Shown piece after piece: positions 47,832-61,972 of a stretch of 64,000 bases of DNA. Source of the DNA: Rotaria socialis. Lineage: Eukaryota; Rotifera; Eurotatoria; Philodinida; Philodinidae. The stretch's first letter is position 1. Each line of letters starts with the position of its first letter. Made by a program: the position numbers and the translations under genes. The stretch spans positions 288,026 through 352,025 of the forward strand of contig CAJNYU010002220.1 of assembly GCA_905331475.1 (NCBI GenBank), given 5' to 3'. The notes under the pieces were generated by a model. That model saw only the letters and a program-made list of their open reading frames with translations, was not told the DNA's origin and searched no databases.

Positions 47832-49143
47832 AGATTTTATTTTCCACGCATACTTCTACTTTAAATATGAACCATTCACTGAAAAAATAAGGTTCCTAAT
47901 TTTTGGAAACCGAATGACTCAACCAATAGATATAGGTAGCTGAAGTTGATTGCCTAGATGAACAACTAAAGTACATAATGCAGGGCAAGTTTAACATCGT
48001 GAAATTGAAATAATTAAATTTTTTCACTAAAGAAAATGGCAAAATATGTGTCAAATTTTCTTTCAAGAATCGAGTTCATAAATTAAAAAGATTTAGAAAT
48101 GAAATGTGGATAGATGTAATTTCATGATTAATTGTCTTTAAGTTCATTACCTTGTTCTATGATATTCTTTCATAATACAGCCAAGAACAATGAACAGAAC
48201 TTTTGTTTTTATCAATTTAGCTTCATTTAAGTCATGGCAAAATATAGGTATATTCAATCATTTGCATTGTTGATAAAAAAAAAGAATTATAAATACCATC
48301 GAACCGATAGAGTTATATTCAGAAGTAATGAATCATTTAGCGAATAGTTTTCATTATAATTATGCAGATCCGTTAAATGTGTTCACGAACAGAGTAAACG
48401 ATAGCAAGACTCCATTTTTACTTATTTCGATCAATTGATTAAAGCCACTTATATATATGGTTTTAATTGACTTGAGTTACAAGACTATGGAATAACTTTA
48501 AGGATGTGATCTAACCATTTATTTCTCGACATTAACCACTTAATTTTAAGGAAAGAAGTTGTTAGCAGAAAAATAAAAGATAATATTGTGGATGTGTACA
48601 TTTTCCGCGGTTCAATCGCATTGCCTATTAGTTTGAGTGCCGTGAAATAAAAATAAAAATAATAGAATATTCCTTCGTCTCATTAACACAATATCAATAT
48701 ATTATCGATATTAATCTTATTAATATTCAAATACAAATACGATTATTTTTATCAACTTTTATTTTTCTATTTGATAGAAAATGTTTATTAGTTTTACAAT
48801 AAGTGAATATACGAAATTAAATCAGAAGCTGAAAGTTTGTAAAATTGACATATTAATTGTAATTGACCTTAAACAACATTAATGAAGGTCGCTTGCCTTG
48901 TATGGACTTATATTTCCAATGTCAATCTAGTACGAGAGAAGAAGATCTTTCGAGCATCAATAACAGCATATTGATCTCTGTTTTTTTGCTGACGATATGT
49001 TCTGTTTTCTCGCTTTGCTCGATTAATCGCATCGTGTCTATATATATATATATATATATACCAGCGTTCCTTTGTTAGATATCTGCGATTTGTTTGATCT
49101 CAATTTCTACAATCAATCGGTATATTTCTTCTATTTACTAAAA
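47832..49143. other. Intergenic stretch with a TA microsatellite
   Basis: No gene recognised. A (TA)n run lies at 49039-49060, about 80 bp upstream of the hydrophilin-like start codon. Confidence 0.5.
49039..49060. repeat. (TA)n microsatellite
   Basis: Eleven TA units about 80 bp upstream of the hydrophilin-like gene; it might sit in its promoter region. Confidence 0.9.
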
Positions 49144-49314
49144 ATGCGTCCAGCTCTTGCAGGCCCAGGATCAGCAAAATGGAAACCTACTCAAGATCCA
49201 GGCAAGAAAGCAGCTAGTGCAAACTTAAGTGGTAAATCCAGTGGTGGTGATGCAAATTCAGCGTCGAAAGGAGCAAATACACAGCCAAACAAGAGCGATG
49301 GAGGTGGTCATTAA
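49144..49314 (+). CDS. Small hydrophilin-like disordered protein, 56 residues
   Basis: The frame MRPALAGPGSAKWKPTQDPG, then GKSSGGDANSASKGANTQPN, ends with SDGGGH. Ten of 56 residues are Gly; Ala, Ser, Lys and Asn make up most of the rest, and there are almost no bulky hydrophobics. Hydrophilins (including LEA proteins) are defined by high Gly and high hydrophilicity and protect cells during drying; that fits a desiccation-tolerant animal, but the function here is inferred from composition only. Another in-frame ATG at 49072 would add a hydrophobic leader (CDLFDLNFYNQSVYFFYLLK) resembling a weak signal sequence, although a 5' UTR is more likely. The third-position usage is unlike the flanking AT-rich DNA. 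Confidence 0.65.
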   Translation: MRPALAGPGSAKWKPTQDPGKKAASANLSGKSSGGDANSASKGANTQPNKSDGGGH

Positions 49315-52300
49315 CACTTATATTTTATAATGATTGAATGTGTGAAAATTTTTCTATATGTTTTATTATTTAATCATCTAGAATAAAATCCTTAGTTTGT
49401 AGAAGTAAAACACAAATATTTGTCTACGAATTATTAACTGATACAATTGGTTTGCTAAATCTCAAGATAAAATTATTTAGTTTGGTCGATAGCAGATATC
49501 ATCGCAACGTTTTTTTTTTATAGTTTGACCAACAATCATTCGTGATATAATAATTATACAGAGATTACAAAACAAAAGGAAAGAAAATCGGAGAAAACAG
49601 GAATGAAACCGTATTTGATTAGTTATTTTCTTTTATTGTATGATGCTGACTGTTTACCGTTTAGTTCTCTGTACAGTCAGTTTTTTTAGTTTATATTTGT
49701 CATTGTTCTGTATCGCTTTAATATCTTATACTTTATTCATAAAAATCCTTGATTTCGTTATCTAGCCTTATATTCTCTCCTAATATTATTTATCCTTCTC
49801 TTTTAGAATCTTTTGCATCATTAACCAGGCGTAAAAAGAGTAACAAAGGATGAGAGAGAATATAGCTTGGAAATAACCAATTCTTAATATCATGTTATTA
49901 TTGCTATACCATTCAGCAGCTATGATTAGCATTAATGCAATAAAAATCTCCTAAAACTAAATGATATATTAATTTATCGGTCACAGCTTCGTTGATGGAT
50001 GCATGACCGATTGGTTCATAATGGCGAATTTTGATGATAGACTTTTCTCTCTATCATTGTTGCCTAGTGATAAAATGATAGCTAAATTTTGGACATGAAA
50101 TATTGTAACTGATCAATTCATTGTTAAATTACGATTTGTAAATGCATATACCACATATATATAATTATATATACAACAGATTAATGCAAATAAATTATGG
50201 TTTTGCGCTTGTAATTTAAACTGTATTTTTTTCGAATGTCACATATTTACTATTGAAATAAAGTTACAGTTTATCAGATTAATTCAATCAAAGTGCGATG
50301 ACAGATCTACTGGTCAACTGGAATAGAATTACTTGGATAAAAATTTGCTGTTCTGATAGTAGCTATATACTTTAAAATCTATCGAATCCTTATCTATACA
50401 ATTTGATTCTTATACGGAATGAATGAGTAAGAAAAATCAGACTTTTGAGGAAAAAATAAGTCAAACTTTTTCGATATGAATTAGTCCTAAAATAAATAGC
50501 TTTCATTGAAAACGGCAGAAAATTTATTAATTACTTAAAGATTCAATGTTTATAGGCTTATAGCAACTAATAAATATCTATCATATCATAATAAATTGGT
50601 ATACATTACAATTTTGCGATTAATTATGAAAAACATCGGGATATTATTGGAATTTATCGGATTTATAAAGATCGTTGGAATAAAATAATATGAAGAAGGA
50701 TTAATGTTGTACTGTAGTTCATCCTATATATATATATAGAGAGAGAGATACAGGTATGAATGCATTCTAAAGTTGTGTAACAGGAAAAGCAGAAAATAAT
50801 CAAAGTAAATGTGAAATTCCATTGAATGAATCATCTTTGTGTGGTACGTGGATTGTGGACAAAAATTAAAATTAGACACAACCATTATTTATTTATTTAT
50901 TGAAGTTATAATGAAGATTAAAATTAAAAAAACTGTAAATGAATTAGTTATTTTGCAAGTAGTACACGACAAAGTTGTCGTGCACTGATTAGATTTTGAT
51001 TATTTGTTTTCTTTTGATCTTAAATTGAATATAAAAAATGACTCAGGGACAATTCCAAAATTATTCTTCTTCGATCAAATTAATTGGACTAGATCTTTTG
51101 CCAAAGCTTAGAATTCCTTGATGCCGTATACGATAAAAAATTATGACCGGTATCAAAATGGAGAAAAGAGTAAAGCTTGATAGGTTGAAAAATAGTTTTT
51201 TTTAGGATAATTTGCGAAGATTTGAGAGAGAAAAAATTTTAAATAGACATTGTTTAAACCTTAAAAAGCTCTATATTTTCTCTTAATCAAGAAAAAACAA
51301 TTTCTATCAGTATTGAGTCTGTATTGATTTTATTTTGTTTTGTGAAATTTTCAAAGAATGATCGTTAGGTAATGAATAATCTATGCTTCCTGATAAAAGA
51401 AGTAAAACTTGCTCAAACCTAATTTAGTGAGCGTGTTTTGCTTATGTTTTTGGTCACTTATATTTAGTTCTTATGTTCGAATCTCTAGTCATTAAAAAAT
51501 AAATGCTTTTTTTTTATCATAGAAACACAACATTTTTTTACTTTCATTTGATCACAATGATGCTAATCCTTGCATCGTAAGTATATACATAAGCTTCAAT
51601 GATTTGTACTCTATTTGAAAAAATACATTGCATTTAGAATTGTGCAGAATATACTGAAAGTGTTCTCATACTTGTAAAACTTTTACGAAAAATATCGTTT
51701 CATTTCCGAAAAAAAAACTTGAGTTTTTCGTTCATTTTGGTAACTTTGATATTTCTTCGTAGTATATAGCAGCTAAAAACTTTGAAATAAAATGATCTTT
51801 AATCCATGTACACAGATTTGAAAGAGAAATTTTTTGATAACAAAGGTAGTCCGATCAAGTTTATCAAACAGGAGAAACTTTGGAAACTTTAACTGAACAA
51901 ATTATCCTAGGAATATTCATTAATAAATCGTTTGTTATGTGTTTCACATCAGTCTACAAAATATGATAGTTTTCAAAGAGAAAATATCCAGACAATCTCA
52001 CAATATATATACATCAGTTACTATCATGCTACATACATATCTTCACACTTACAACCTTATAATCACGAAATTTCCTACACCCTTGAATACCATTTTTTCT
52101 GTTTTTCTTCCTTCGTATGCCGATACTTCTATTTTTATAAAATTATATTCAAAATTAAATGAAATTATATTAAATAGTTGACAGAAGACTTCCAAGCATA
52201 TCTCATCAATGTTTTTTCTCTCTATTTGCTCGAAGTAATTAATTAAGAAGAAAAATACATAAAAATATCTATTTGATAAATGTGTATAATTAAGGATCAA

Positions 52301-53474
52301 AAATTGGAGTCAATTGGAATTAAAAGAAATTGGTTAAAATTTGAGAAAACTCGCTAATTATTTAAACGTTTAATAACTTCATGAGTGCGGAAGCTAATCA
52401 TGGTCAAATTATCATTATTATAATAGATGCGTTATATTTTTCTCAGTGTTTCTCAAAATAAAAATATTTTTATCTTTATTAATTTTCTTCAGCATAGATG
52501 TCGTTTAATACTCGGAGAAGAAATCAACAAAAATGAATCGATGATATCATCAATATTGACCAAGATCAACGAAAAAAAGATCTAATAATATTACAAATGA
52601 ACAATTTCAAATGAGGATTCATTGATTGAAATTCTATTTAAAACAAAAATCTTTTTATTTGTATATATGTATGCATGAACTGTTGAGTTGCATAGTCAAT
52701 TTTACCAATGCCAATATTAACGTTTATCCATTCAGTAACTTACAACGAATTGAAAATAAAATTATAAAATAATTAATCTTATACGGTGTAATCGAATAGA
52801 TTTAAATGAATTAACCTAATGATGACACCTTTATTGTGTTTTTAATAATAAAACATTTAACATATTCATTTAATAGCTGATCGATATATTTGTTTCACAA
52901 TACGTGCGCATGCTATCAATGACGCATTGTATACTATCAAATAAATCCTATTAAACAACTAAATCTCAAGTAACTATTTCTATTGCTTAAAAAAACTTTT
53001 GTTAACATTTAGTAACAAGTTTTTCATGGTTTTGAGTTGACTAATAATATCCATATAAAACAATGTTCAAATAATTAAAGGAAAACCATTCATCTGTGAA
53101 AACAAACCAATAATTATGGCTGATATTATTCAATTTGATCCTAAAAAGAAAACTGTTTTGTAATTATTACTACAGAATTGTTTGTCTTTAATCTTATAAT
53201 ATTCATTGTTCAACGAGAGATAGCAGCAATTGCATATATAAATTTTTGTTGTAGACGAACCAATATATAATATTCGTAATTTGATCAGTTAGATGAAACA
53301 ATGTTTATACAGAGCATTTTGATACAATTACTTTAAAATTTAAAAACCTAAGCTTACTTTTCGAAGGACTCAATTGTGATGATGATCATCAATGATTTGT
53401 CAATAATCTGCTAGAGATATTCAAATAACTATTTTGATTATAGAATATGTTTATTGATATAAATAAAAGAAAAT
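49315..53474. other. Long AT-rich stretch with no recognised gene
   Basis: About 4.2 kb without supported exons. A short (TA)n(GA)n run lies at about 50727-50748. Frames at 51932-52300 overlap on both strands and are AT-driven. Confidence 0.5.
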
Positions 53475-54923
53475 CTATTTATTCGAAGGAGAAAGATGAG
53501 GTAGGTTCTTTGTTGATGTATCTGGTTTCATACGATCAAACGTTTGGGGATAAATGGATTCTAGTGCTTTTCTAGAATCTACCGGATTTGTTGATGTTTT
53601 CAATTTTTCAAGTGCCTCCACATATTCCATATGAAGACGACGCATTTTTGCAGTCGTTTGTTCAATGTATGAATCTAAATCTAAAGGAACTGATTCAGAT
53701 TCTGAGGATGTTTTTTTAAGCCAATATTCTTTTGAATAGGTCGTTTCAGTGGTAAGAATACTCTTTGGTAAATCTGTTCTGGATAATGCTTCATTATCAT
53801 TGTTTATTCTAGAAATAAAAAGGAATTATTTAATATTAATCTTTCACAAATACAATTTGAATTAGTTTATTCTGATAATACGAAATAAACAAAAATCATA
53901 CATACATTTTTTTAGTATCATCAATTTGGACAATTGCAGATTCACTCATTGGCTCAATAGTGGATGATGATGATCTGAAAGCATTTATTGGCATTGAAAA
54001 CAATTGGCTAACCATCGGAAGACGATTTGTTGGCTCATCTTTTGTTTGAACTTTTGTTTCTACCGATGGTAATATTGAACAATTCGATGATGAAGCAACA
54101 AATGCATTAGCAGGTAATGAAAAAATATGAGCCACCATAGGTAAACGATGTTGATTTGTTTGGTCTTCTTTCTGTTTCATGTCCACAGATGCAGGTAACC
54201 AAGCAGTGCACGGTAAGATTTTAATCGAGTCAACGCCAGTTGGACATACACTTGTCGAAGAAAAATTATCAGATACAGAATTAGAAGCAAAAATAAATGA
54301 GCCTTCTTGCGTTGATAGATGGAGAGAAGATATTGCATTGAGCAATGATTCAATCTGTGCAGAATCAGGTGCTATTAAACATGGTTCGACTCGTTGCAGT
54401 TCAAGTAATTCTTTCTCTTTGGTATTGAGTTTGGCTCGTAAAATAGTAAACAGTTTTGAAACATCCTAAAAAAGAGCATTATTATCTATAGACATGCCAA
54501 CAAAGAAAAAAATTTACATCTTTCATTGACAACATTCTTTAATCAACTAAAAATCAACGATTGTTTTTCTTGATGTTTTCGTCGTATGTTTCTGTTTACG
54601 TCATCTCTATTGCTAATCGGATATCAAAAGTTTCTGGCGACATCTTGAAATCAATCGAGCTATAGCTCGATTTTATTTGTATGATTTAATGTGAATATGA
54701 ATTCAAATTTAAAATAAACTTGTCGTTTAAAAACAATTGAAACATAAAACTTTTAGGTAACATAAAACTAACGAAAAATATAAGTAAAATATTCTGGAAT
54801 AATGACGTCATTCAAAAACAAAAACAAATAAAATAAAAATATACTAACTTTTTGGTCATGTGAATCGATGTCCATGTCTGAAGCAGCTGATGTATTAAAT
54901 GAAGAACATTTTGCCTCAGTCAT
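53475..54923 (-). CDS. Ser-rich coiled-coil protein with a duplicated RLPMV motif
   Basis: Three exons, 54923-54849, 54465-53906 and 53808-53475, sum to 322 residues starting MTEAKCSSFNTSAASDMDID. Exon 2 opens with a short coiled coil (KLFTILRAKLNTKEKELLEL), followed by a Ser/Thr-rich region with two copies of one motif, RLPMVAHIFSLPANAF and RLPMVSQLFSMPINAF, about 45 residues apart. The last exon has a charged helix (SYIEQTTAKMRRLHMEYVEA) and ends LPHLSPSNK. The duplicated hydrophobic motif inside a disordered region looks like a pair of linear binding sites. No family was recognised. The start is well supported by the in-frame Met and a good first donor. Confidence 0.75.
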
Positions 54924-56554
54924 TTTTTTTATATTTATTTGCTTATTTTAATGTTAACCCTCGTGTTTTTGCCCTGTTGTTGCCTTATTCGTTGATAATA
55001 CAGAAAAGAAAAGAAAAGAAAAGAAAAACAGAAATAAATGACGTTGTTGTTTGACCCGAAAGAGGGCACAGTATTGCAGGGGAAAGAGGAATGAAAAAAA
55101 AGAAAGAAATGGAACTTTGAAAGATTAGAATACAAAAAGTATTCAAGTAGCTGTGACTCTAGTAGTTACTTATCATATTGAATCTTAGCGTTTATTTCTT
55201 TTCCTAAAAAAAATTCTTCTTGTGTCGTATCAAAATGCATGTTTACAACAGTTGATTTTCTAAAAGCAGTAAATGAAATAAAATACTGATGTCATTTAAC
55301 AAACAGAACCCGAAAAAATATAAGAAAACTGTATTCTTACATGTTATTTTGATTTTACAGCATTATTTTTTAAAAACAAAGGTACTTAGTACTTTTCAAT
55401 GTCTTGATTGTTTTTTCGTTGTTGTACAAGATATACATAAAAACATCAGAAACTCATCTATGAAATCAATAATCTATCTTTTTAATCGACTGGCAATAAT
55501 ATGTGCATAAGCCAATTGAGCAAGTCGATGATAAAACTAACAGAAAAATGTTTTTCTTTTAAATATGTGAAAGTAATGACATATTCAAAAATCTGCTGAG
55601 CAATTGACACCTTACTAAATAATCACAGTAATAATGACTATTTCTTTATATATGATATTGCTATTGTCACTATTGAATTGACATATTTTGTGCTTCGTTT
55701 TCTTTAGTTTAAATATCTGTTGATATATATTGTTGTGTTACGATTTATATGTATTTATGAATATTCTTATGCTATAGAAACAGTTGTAGTTTGTTGAAAA
55801 ACACCTCCTGTTGATTATTATGTTACGTTAGTAGATAGATTCAGTTTATTATCATAATTATTGAAATATTATTTTTCATTGATGATATTTATTGGATATA
55901 GCGATTATTGTAAATTTCATGACATCAGCTGTAGTATGTTACCACTTAATACCTTATTTTCAGCGATTAAAATGTTTGACACAACATGAAAATTTAGAAC
56001 ACCATTGAACTCGATAGAGAAAAGTTTGAGAATTGTAACTAGAATAGCCATTGTCAAGAGTATTTTGGATTTAGCTACTCTATATTGCTGTTAGTTGTAT
56101 AGCTTTATTTCTATCATAGCTATACAGTAACATAATATCAGAGAGCGAGAGAGATACTATGACGTTGCTCTTGTTCGCGATCATTAATTAATACACATTA
56201 CAAAAGCGACAGCTATATGAAATAGTGAATTAATGAAAAAATCCAAAATATTTTCACATCATATAATTCACAACTGAGAAATAAAAATAATTATCATATA
56301 CTCATTAGAAGGTTCATTCGAAATTTTGAATGTAGTGCATAACTGAACCAGTAGGATTTCCTGACAAAGTATGAGTCATATTGTATCTTCCTGTGCATCA
56401 TCAGTTAAAAAGTGAATAGAAGCAAGAGAAAATAAATAAATAAATAATGAAGCAATAATTTCTGTCAACCGAGCATACGCGAAGAAGAGACGAAATTTCG
56501 TAATCCTACTTGAATACAACATAAAACAATTGAGTCGAAAAATTTTGGTTTAAA
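54924..56554. other. Intergenic stretch with (GAAAA)n repeat
   Basis: Divergent region between the Ser-rich gene and F-box gene 2. A (GAAAA)5 run lies at 55003-55028 and an AAAT run at about 56432-56449. No gene recognised; a 73-codon frame at 55289-55510 is unsupported. Confidence 0.5.
55003..55028. repeat. (GAAAA)5 microsatellite
   Basis: Five GAAAA units just upstream of the Ser-rich coiled-coil gene (on its 5' side). Confidence 0.9.
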
Positions 56555-59303
56555 ATGGCATTGGAACGATTAGCAAATGAATTATTATTCGATGTATTTG
56601 AATATTTATCGTGCGTCGATTTATTTCATGCTTTTAATGAGTTAAATTATCGTTTCAATAGTCTTCTTATAGAATATTTTCGAAATCAAACATATTTTGA
56701 CTTCCGATTGATGTTCAAAGAAGATTTGAATATGATCCGTCGACGATATCTTCCATCATTTATAAATGAAATAAAATCAATTTGTCTTTCTGATGATGAT
56801 CAAACGCCACATGAAATTGATATATTTATATCTCGTTTATATCCTCTTCATCGATTTCAAAATCTTCAATCGATATCATTATTTAATATTTATTCAATAG
56901 AAAAAATTAATCGAATTCTTGATGATCTACAGCAAATACCTTATTTAATTAATCTTAATCTAAAACAATGTTATATTAAATATGATCCAAAAAACATTCT
57001 TATTATGATGAATAATATATGGAGTTTAGTTAATCTTATGGATTGTTGTTTAGATGTATATTTTGAAGATGTTTGCCATTTAATTCCTCCAAATATAATA
57101 TCATGTTCTATAAAACACTTGTCATTATCAAGTTTTCAATGTGATTTAGATAATTTATCACTTTTACATGAACATACTCCATACATTGAATCGCTGTCTG
57201 TCGATATATGGAATCCATATGATAATCATTGTCAATTATCGTTGATATCGTCATTGACTACGTTGAAAATAAAATGCGAAAGTTCATCAAGAATCATTCA
57301 ATCTCTTTTAAGAAAAGTACCAAATCTAGTGAATTTAACAGTTGAAACAAAAAAGATTAATATGGATGGACATTTCTGGAAAGAAATTCTTAACAAATAT
57401 TTATTGAAATTAAAATTATTTAATCTTAAAATGGAATTTGCAATTAATGCTACTGATAATATTGAACAAGAAATAGATCGAGTAATCGATCCATATCGAG
57501 ATCAATTTTGGATTAATCAAAATAAATGGTTTGTTCGATGCTTTTCCTATGTAGAAAATGATCTTAGTTTAATCTATCTTCATACATTACCATATTGTTT
57601 TAAATATTTTTCTATTAATATTAATGAAAATGTTTTATTCAAATCAACTTGTACTACAGATAATCATTATTTAACGTATAATTACGTTGAAAACCTGAAC
57701 TATTGTTGTACTACATTGGAAGATATAAATTTTCCTAAAATTCAATTTTGTAATCTTCAACATTTAACATTAACATTTCCTTATGATGATAATTTTCGAT
57801 GTATAGTTCCACAATTTAATAATTTAACATATCTTGAAATAAATATGGTCAATTTGAGTCATTATGATAATGATTTACAACAATTACAAATTATATTTGA
57901 TCAAGCACCAAATCTCTATCGTCTAAAATTTCATTCATGGTTATCAATTCCATCAAAATTCGAAAACAAGAACAAAAAAGTAATCATATCTAATAGCATA
58001 AAACTTAGATTAAACTATTCGTTCACTATCCATATTATTTATATTAAATTAAAGTCACAAAGACGAGTATATAATAGAGAAATAAATAAACCATTTGAAG
58101 CTTTAGTGATTTATTTATAATTCTCAAGATATTATCAAAAGTTTAATTTATTTTTCAACTATTTTGATGTAAAATTTCGTGTTCGTGATTAATTAAGTTA
58201 GACCAGAATAAGAAATTTTATATTAGATCTTTTTCTGTAAAATATCAGTTATCTCATGAAAACCTGTATTTCATTTATGTATAATTAACAAAAAACTAAT
58301 CTTACTGACAATTGATATACCTATATCAATATTTTCATTGATTAACGAAATTATTGTTTTATCTTAAGTTGAACTAGAGTTAATTAGTATTTTTGATAAG
58401 ATTCAATAGAATGATGAAAAATGAACGGAAATATTTAGAGTTTAAGTGAATTGATTTGATCATTAAAAAAATATTTTTGAGATATATTTCAAAAAGAATT
58501 CTTTAAACTATCGTAAAACTACTTTAATTTCTGATATTTTTTATTTGTTACAATTTCGAAAAATATTGCTAAGAAATTATATGAATTATCTTTGGGAATC
58601 AAAACAAAGAAAGCCATGAGTGTTTTATCATTCTCATAGAAAGTGTTTATTATATCATCCAATTTGTCTTTTTCTCTTAAAAATAATCAAATTCATCTGT
58701 CATATGTTTTTAAGTTTCACATTTGACAGAAAAAAACTTCAATAAAAAGCGACCACGAAATTAAAAAAAAAGATTTGAAATTCTCTAATAATATAATAGT
58801 TGATCTTAAAATCGTTTAGAATACTGTTAATTGTTTAAAAGAAAAATTTATCAATAGTTTCTAACAAATAATTAAGCCTTTTTGTAGAAGAAAATTTAAA
58901 AACTAATCATTTAATAATGCATTAAAAATTATTTTAGACTTCAAATCAAACTGTTTGGACAATGCCACCATTTTCCAGTCGAAGTTCATCCGTTCGTTAT
59001 CTTGATTTACGGGGAATAAATCAATCTGGTCAAAGTCAATATTATAATGATCAGCATTGTTTATCATTAATTCGCTCACCGTTAGGTAGCCAATGTGAAT
59101 TTCTACGTATTGAAGTTGAGAAACGAACAAATATAATTGATCTAGTTAATACAATGAATCATCTTCGAACGTTAAATGTTCGTTGTCGTGATCGAAAAAT
59201 AAATGATGATTTAATTAAATGGTTGCAACCCCGTTTACCATCAACATGCTCATTTGCAAAAGACTCAACATCTCCTAATGATATCCGATTATGGATTCGT
59301 TAA
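56555..59303 (+). CDS. F-box protein with degenerate leucine-rich region (F-box gene 2)
   Basis: Exon 1 (56555-57979) and exon 2 (58938-59303) join in phase 0 to 596 residues. The F-box is at the very start (MALERLANELLFDVFEYLSC, NYRFNSLL). The body is a series of leucine-rich units (YLINLNLKQCYIKY, NLVNLTVETKKI, NLQHLTLTFPYDDN, PNLYRLKFHSWL). Exon 2 adds SSVRYLDLRG, HLRTLNVRCRDRKI and the ending WLQPRLPSTCSF and DIRLWIR. Without the splice, exon 1 would read 46 codons into the intron; the leucine-rich content drops exactly at the donor GTAATC, and exon 2 continues the expected pattern. The role is probably as an SCF ubiquitin ligase substrate receptor. Confidence 0.87.
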
Positions 59304-61972
59304 GACATATTTCACGCAAAATTACACAATCAGAAAATCAATTATCTGATGATTTCATCACAAATTCAAATTGGTTTTTCGTTTTTGTTTTAAAGTTGTT
59401 AATTTTTATAAGAGCTATCCAACATTAGATTTTAGATATTTTCATTGTATTGAGATGTTTACTAGTTTTAAATTGGCAAAAGAATTTTTTGGGATTCTTT
59501 TCAAAACATTGAAACTGATTATTATTGGCAATGAAATTCATGTTCTAATTCAAGTTAAAATTCTTCAAACGTACATTTATAAGTAAACTTAATACGAAAA
59601 TGAGAGAAAAACTATAGCAAAGTAATATACTATTATAGTCATTTTAACTTAATCTTTCTCAGATAAAAAAATATAAAAGATGTCCACTTCATACTTTTCT
59701 TGATACACTGCTATCATATATTGGTAGTATATGTCTGCAGATACTTCATTACACTACATAACTACGGGTTCAGTTTCCTTTACTTCGTTTTTACTTTTAT
59801 TTTCTCTAATATTATTTTGAAAAAGGCATCAAATTTTCATCTATACTTCGGTTGCTGATGAGAACTTCTATGTATATGAATTATTTAAGAAACTTCGAAA
59901 GAGCATCTAAAGTTTAAATATTTAATGAATATTTAGAGACAAACCCTTTTCACGACTTGAAACTCTTATTCTAGTCTTTTTCGTGAGAAAAGATTGAATT
60001 TTATGAAAGTCACATAAATCATGCGTCTGATACAAGTATTGTTTCTAGAGATTTTAGAAAAGCGAGAATAATAAGAGTTCCAATTAAGAAAAATGGGTTC
60101 CTTCTTAAACACACATTCTATAGTTAAAATATGAGTGTCATAATTTAAACGGTTTTGGAGAAACAAGAGTATTTTGACAAAACCTTTGCTATCTTAATTT
60201 GTTGAACTATCGCATTATTTTTGTTTTTTATTCAATGAAAAATCGAGATGAAACTACTAATAGCGGCAAATGCATGTATACACTTTTGTAACATCGCACC
60301 AAACCTCTTTCGGAGTTTTACTCTTTCTGTCACTATTTTAATATGTCAACTTCACAAAAATAACTCAATTTTGTCTACTTCTTAGAAAAACTGAAAAAAA
60401 GAAATTATTAAGAAAAAAGTCAATTCGTATTGGTAGTTATGTAGTGCACAAAGACAGCTATGCACTCATAGGATTCCAAGTATATTATAATATACCGCAA
60501 GGAAAATGTGACATATTCATTTTTTAAATTTCTTTTGTCCGAGGGAGAATTTTTGACTCATATAAAACTTTTAAGAATTTCTTTGTCAAAATTTATAAAA
60601 TCAAGGATTGTAAAAAAAAATTCTGAGATCTAGTTCCCGTTTAGAAAACAGTTCGAAATCAGATCAGAATGAATTTTTGGTTGAAAAACTAATGGAAATT
60701 GTGCCATTTGAATCGAGATTTCCCACTGTACATATGAAATTCATTGTATTTTCGTCGTTTTAACCTATAAAAATCAAGTTACATTGATTTTTATTAATCA
60801 TACATTAAAATATTAAAAAAAGATAAAAATCAAATGAAATGTTGATACAACGTTACAAGAATCAAATTAATATATTACTCGTTTTAGTCAGTGTTTAATT
60901 TAAAACAGTCGACTTTAATCTGAATTTTAATCTTGTTTTTATTGATAGACGTTTTTCGCAATAGGTTTTCTAGAATATCAACTTTTATTTAAATAAAAAT
61001 TTCATAAAATTAAATTTTTTTCCATAAGGTGGACCCTTTACTGAAAAGTCAGATATTTACTTGAAGAATTACAAAAGACGGAGAGAATTCCTGGAACAAC
61101 TTGTTCCCAGTTCTATTACACTGATATAACATTGTTCAAATTTTTTTACGAAAGGCTCTGATGACACAGGACGATGCCTTATTCTTTACAGGTATTAAGC
61201 TAAACTCGACTAATTTCAAATTCAATAAAATACACTTCAATGTTCTAGTATAAGCATAATTTTTCATTGAACTTGTTTTTATTAAACTTCTTTCTTCATG
61301 CACATAGACTTGAAATTTTTGAGCGTAAAATTTATTCATATGGAGAATTCTTGAACTAAATACTAAAGAGTAGCTTGATTAGAGCACTTATTAGCGCTTA
61401 TCTATTGCAAATATAATGTTCTATCGATCTGAAAAGTAGCCTTGTAAAACCAACTTCTCTCGAATCAACGTGAGGTGACGCTCAAATTACTTGATTAAAA
61501 TTGAGGAAAAATAATACCTGAGGAACTCATTTTTAATGAAAAAAATTTCAATCAGATCATATTCTTTTTAAATAACAGAGCAAAACTTTTTGTTCTGCGG
61601 ATTTTCTCGTTTGATGGGATTTATCAGATCTAATAAGTTACCTTACTTGAAGTAAAAAGAAAATGAAATAAAATTTTACTCTCAAAATATTATTGGAAGA
61701 CACTGATGGCAGATAAATAGAAAGACGATGAAATGCAAAATCAAAATTGTCACTTGACTTTTTTCTTTCAACATTCAACCCTTCTAATTTCTTTTTTTAT
61801 ACATTGCAACACGAATCACATTTTTCTATTGCCTTTCAATTAGAATAGTCTGTTTGTTCAAATAATTTATCTTTGTTTTCTTTTCGCCAATGAGAAGAGA
61901 ATCTAGAAACCAACAATGAGTCGATAAGTGTATATATACAACGCCGACAATAACATTACAGCTATAATTAAG
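59304..61972. other. Intergenic stretch with no recognised gene
   Basis: About 2.7 kb of AT-rich sequence between two F-box genes on the same strand. Short frames at 59371-59586 (+), 59966-60166 (-) and 61136-61339 (-) are not supported. Confidence 0.5.

Noticed and set aside
51932..52300. Three overlapping open frames of 76-83 codons
   Set aside because: Overlapping on both strands, rich in Ile/Phe/Tyr, with no motifs or splice sites.
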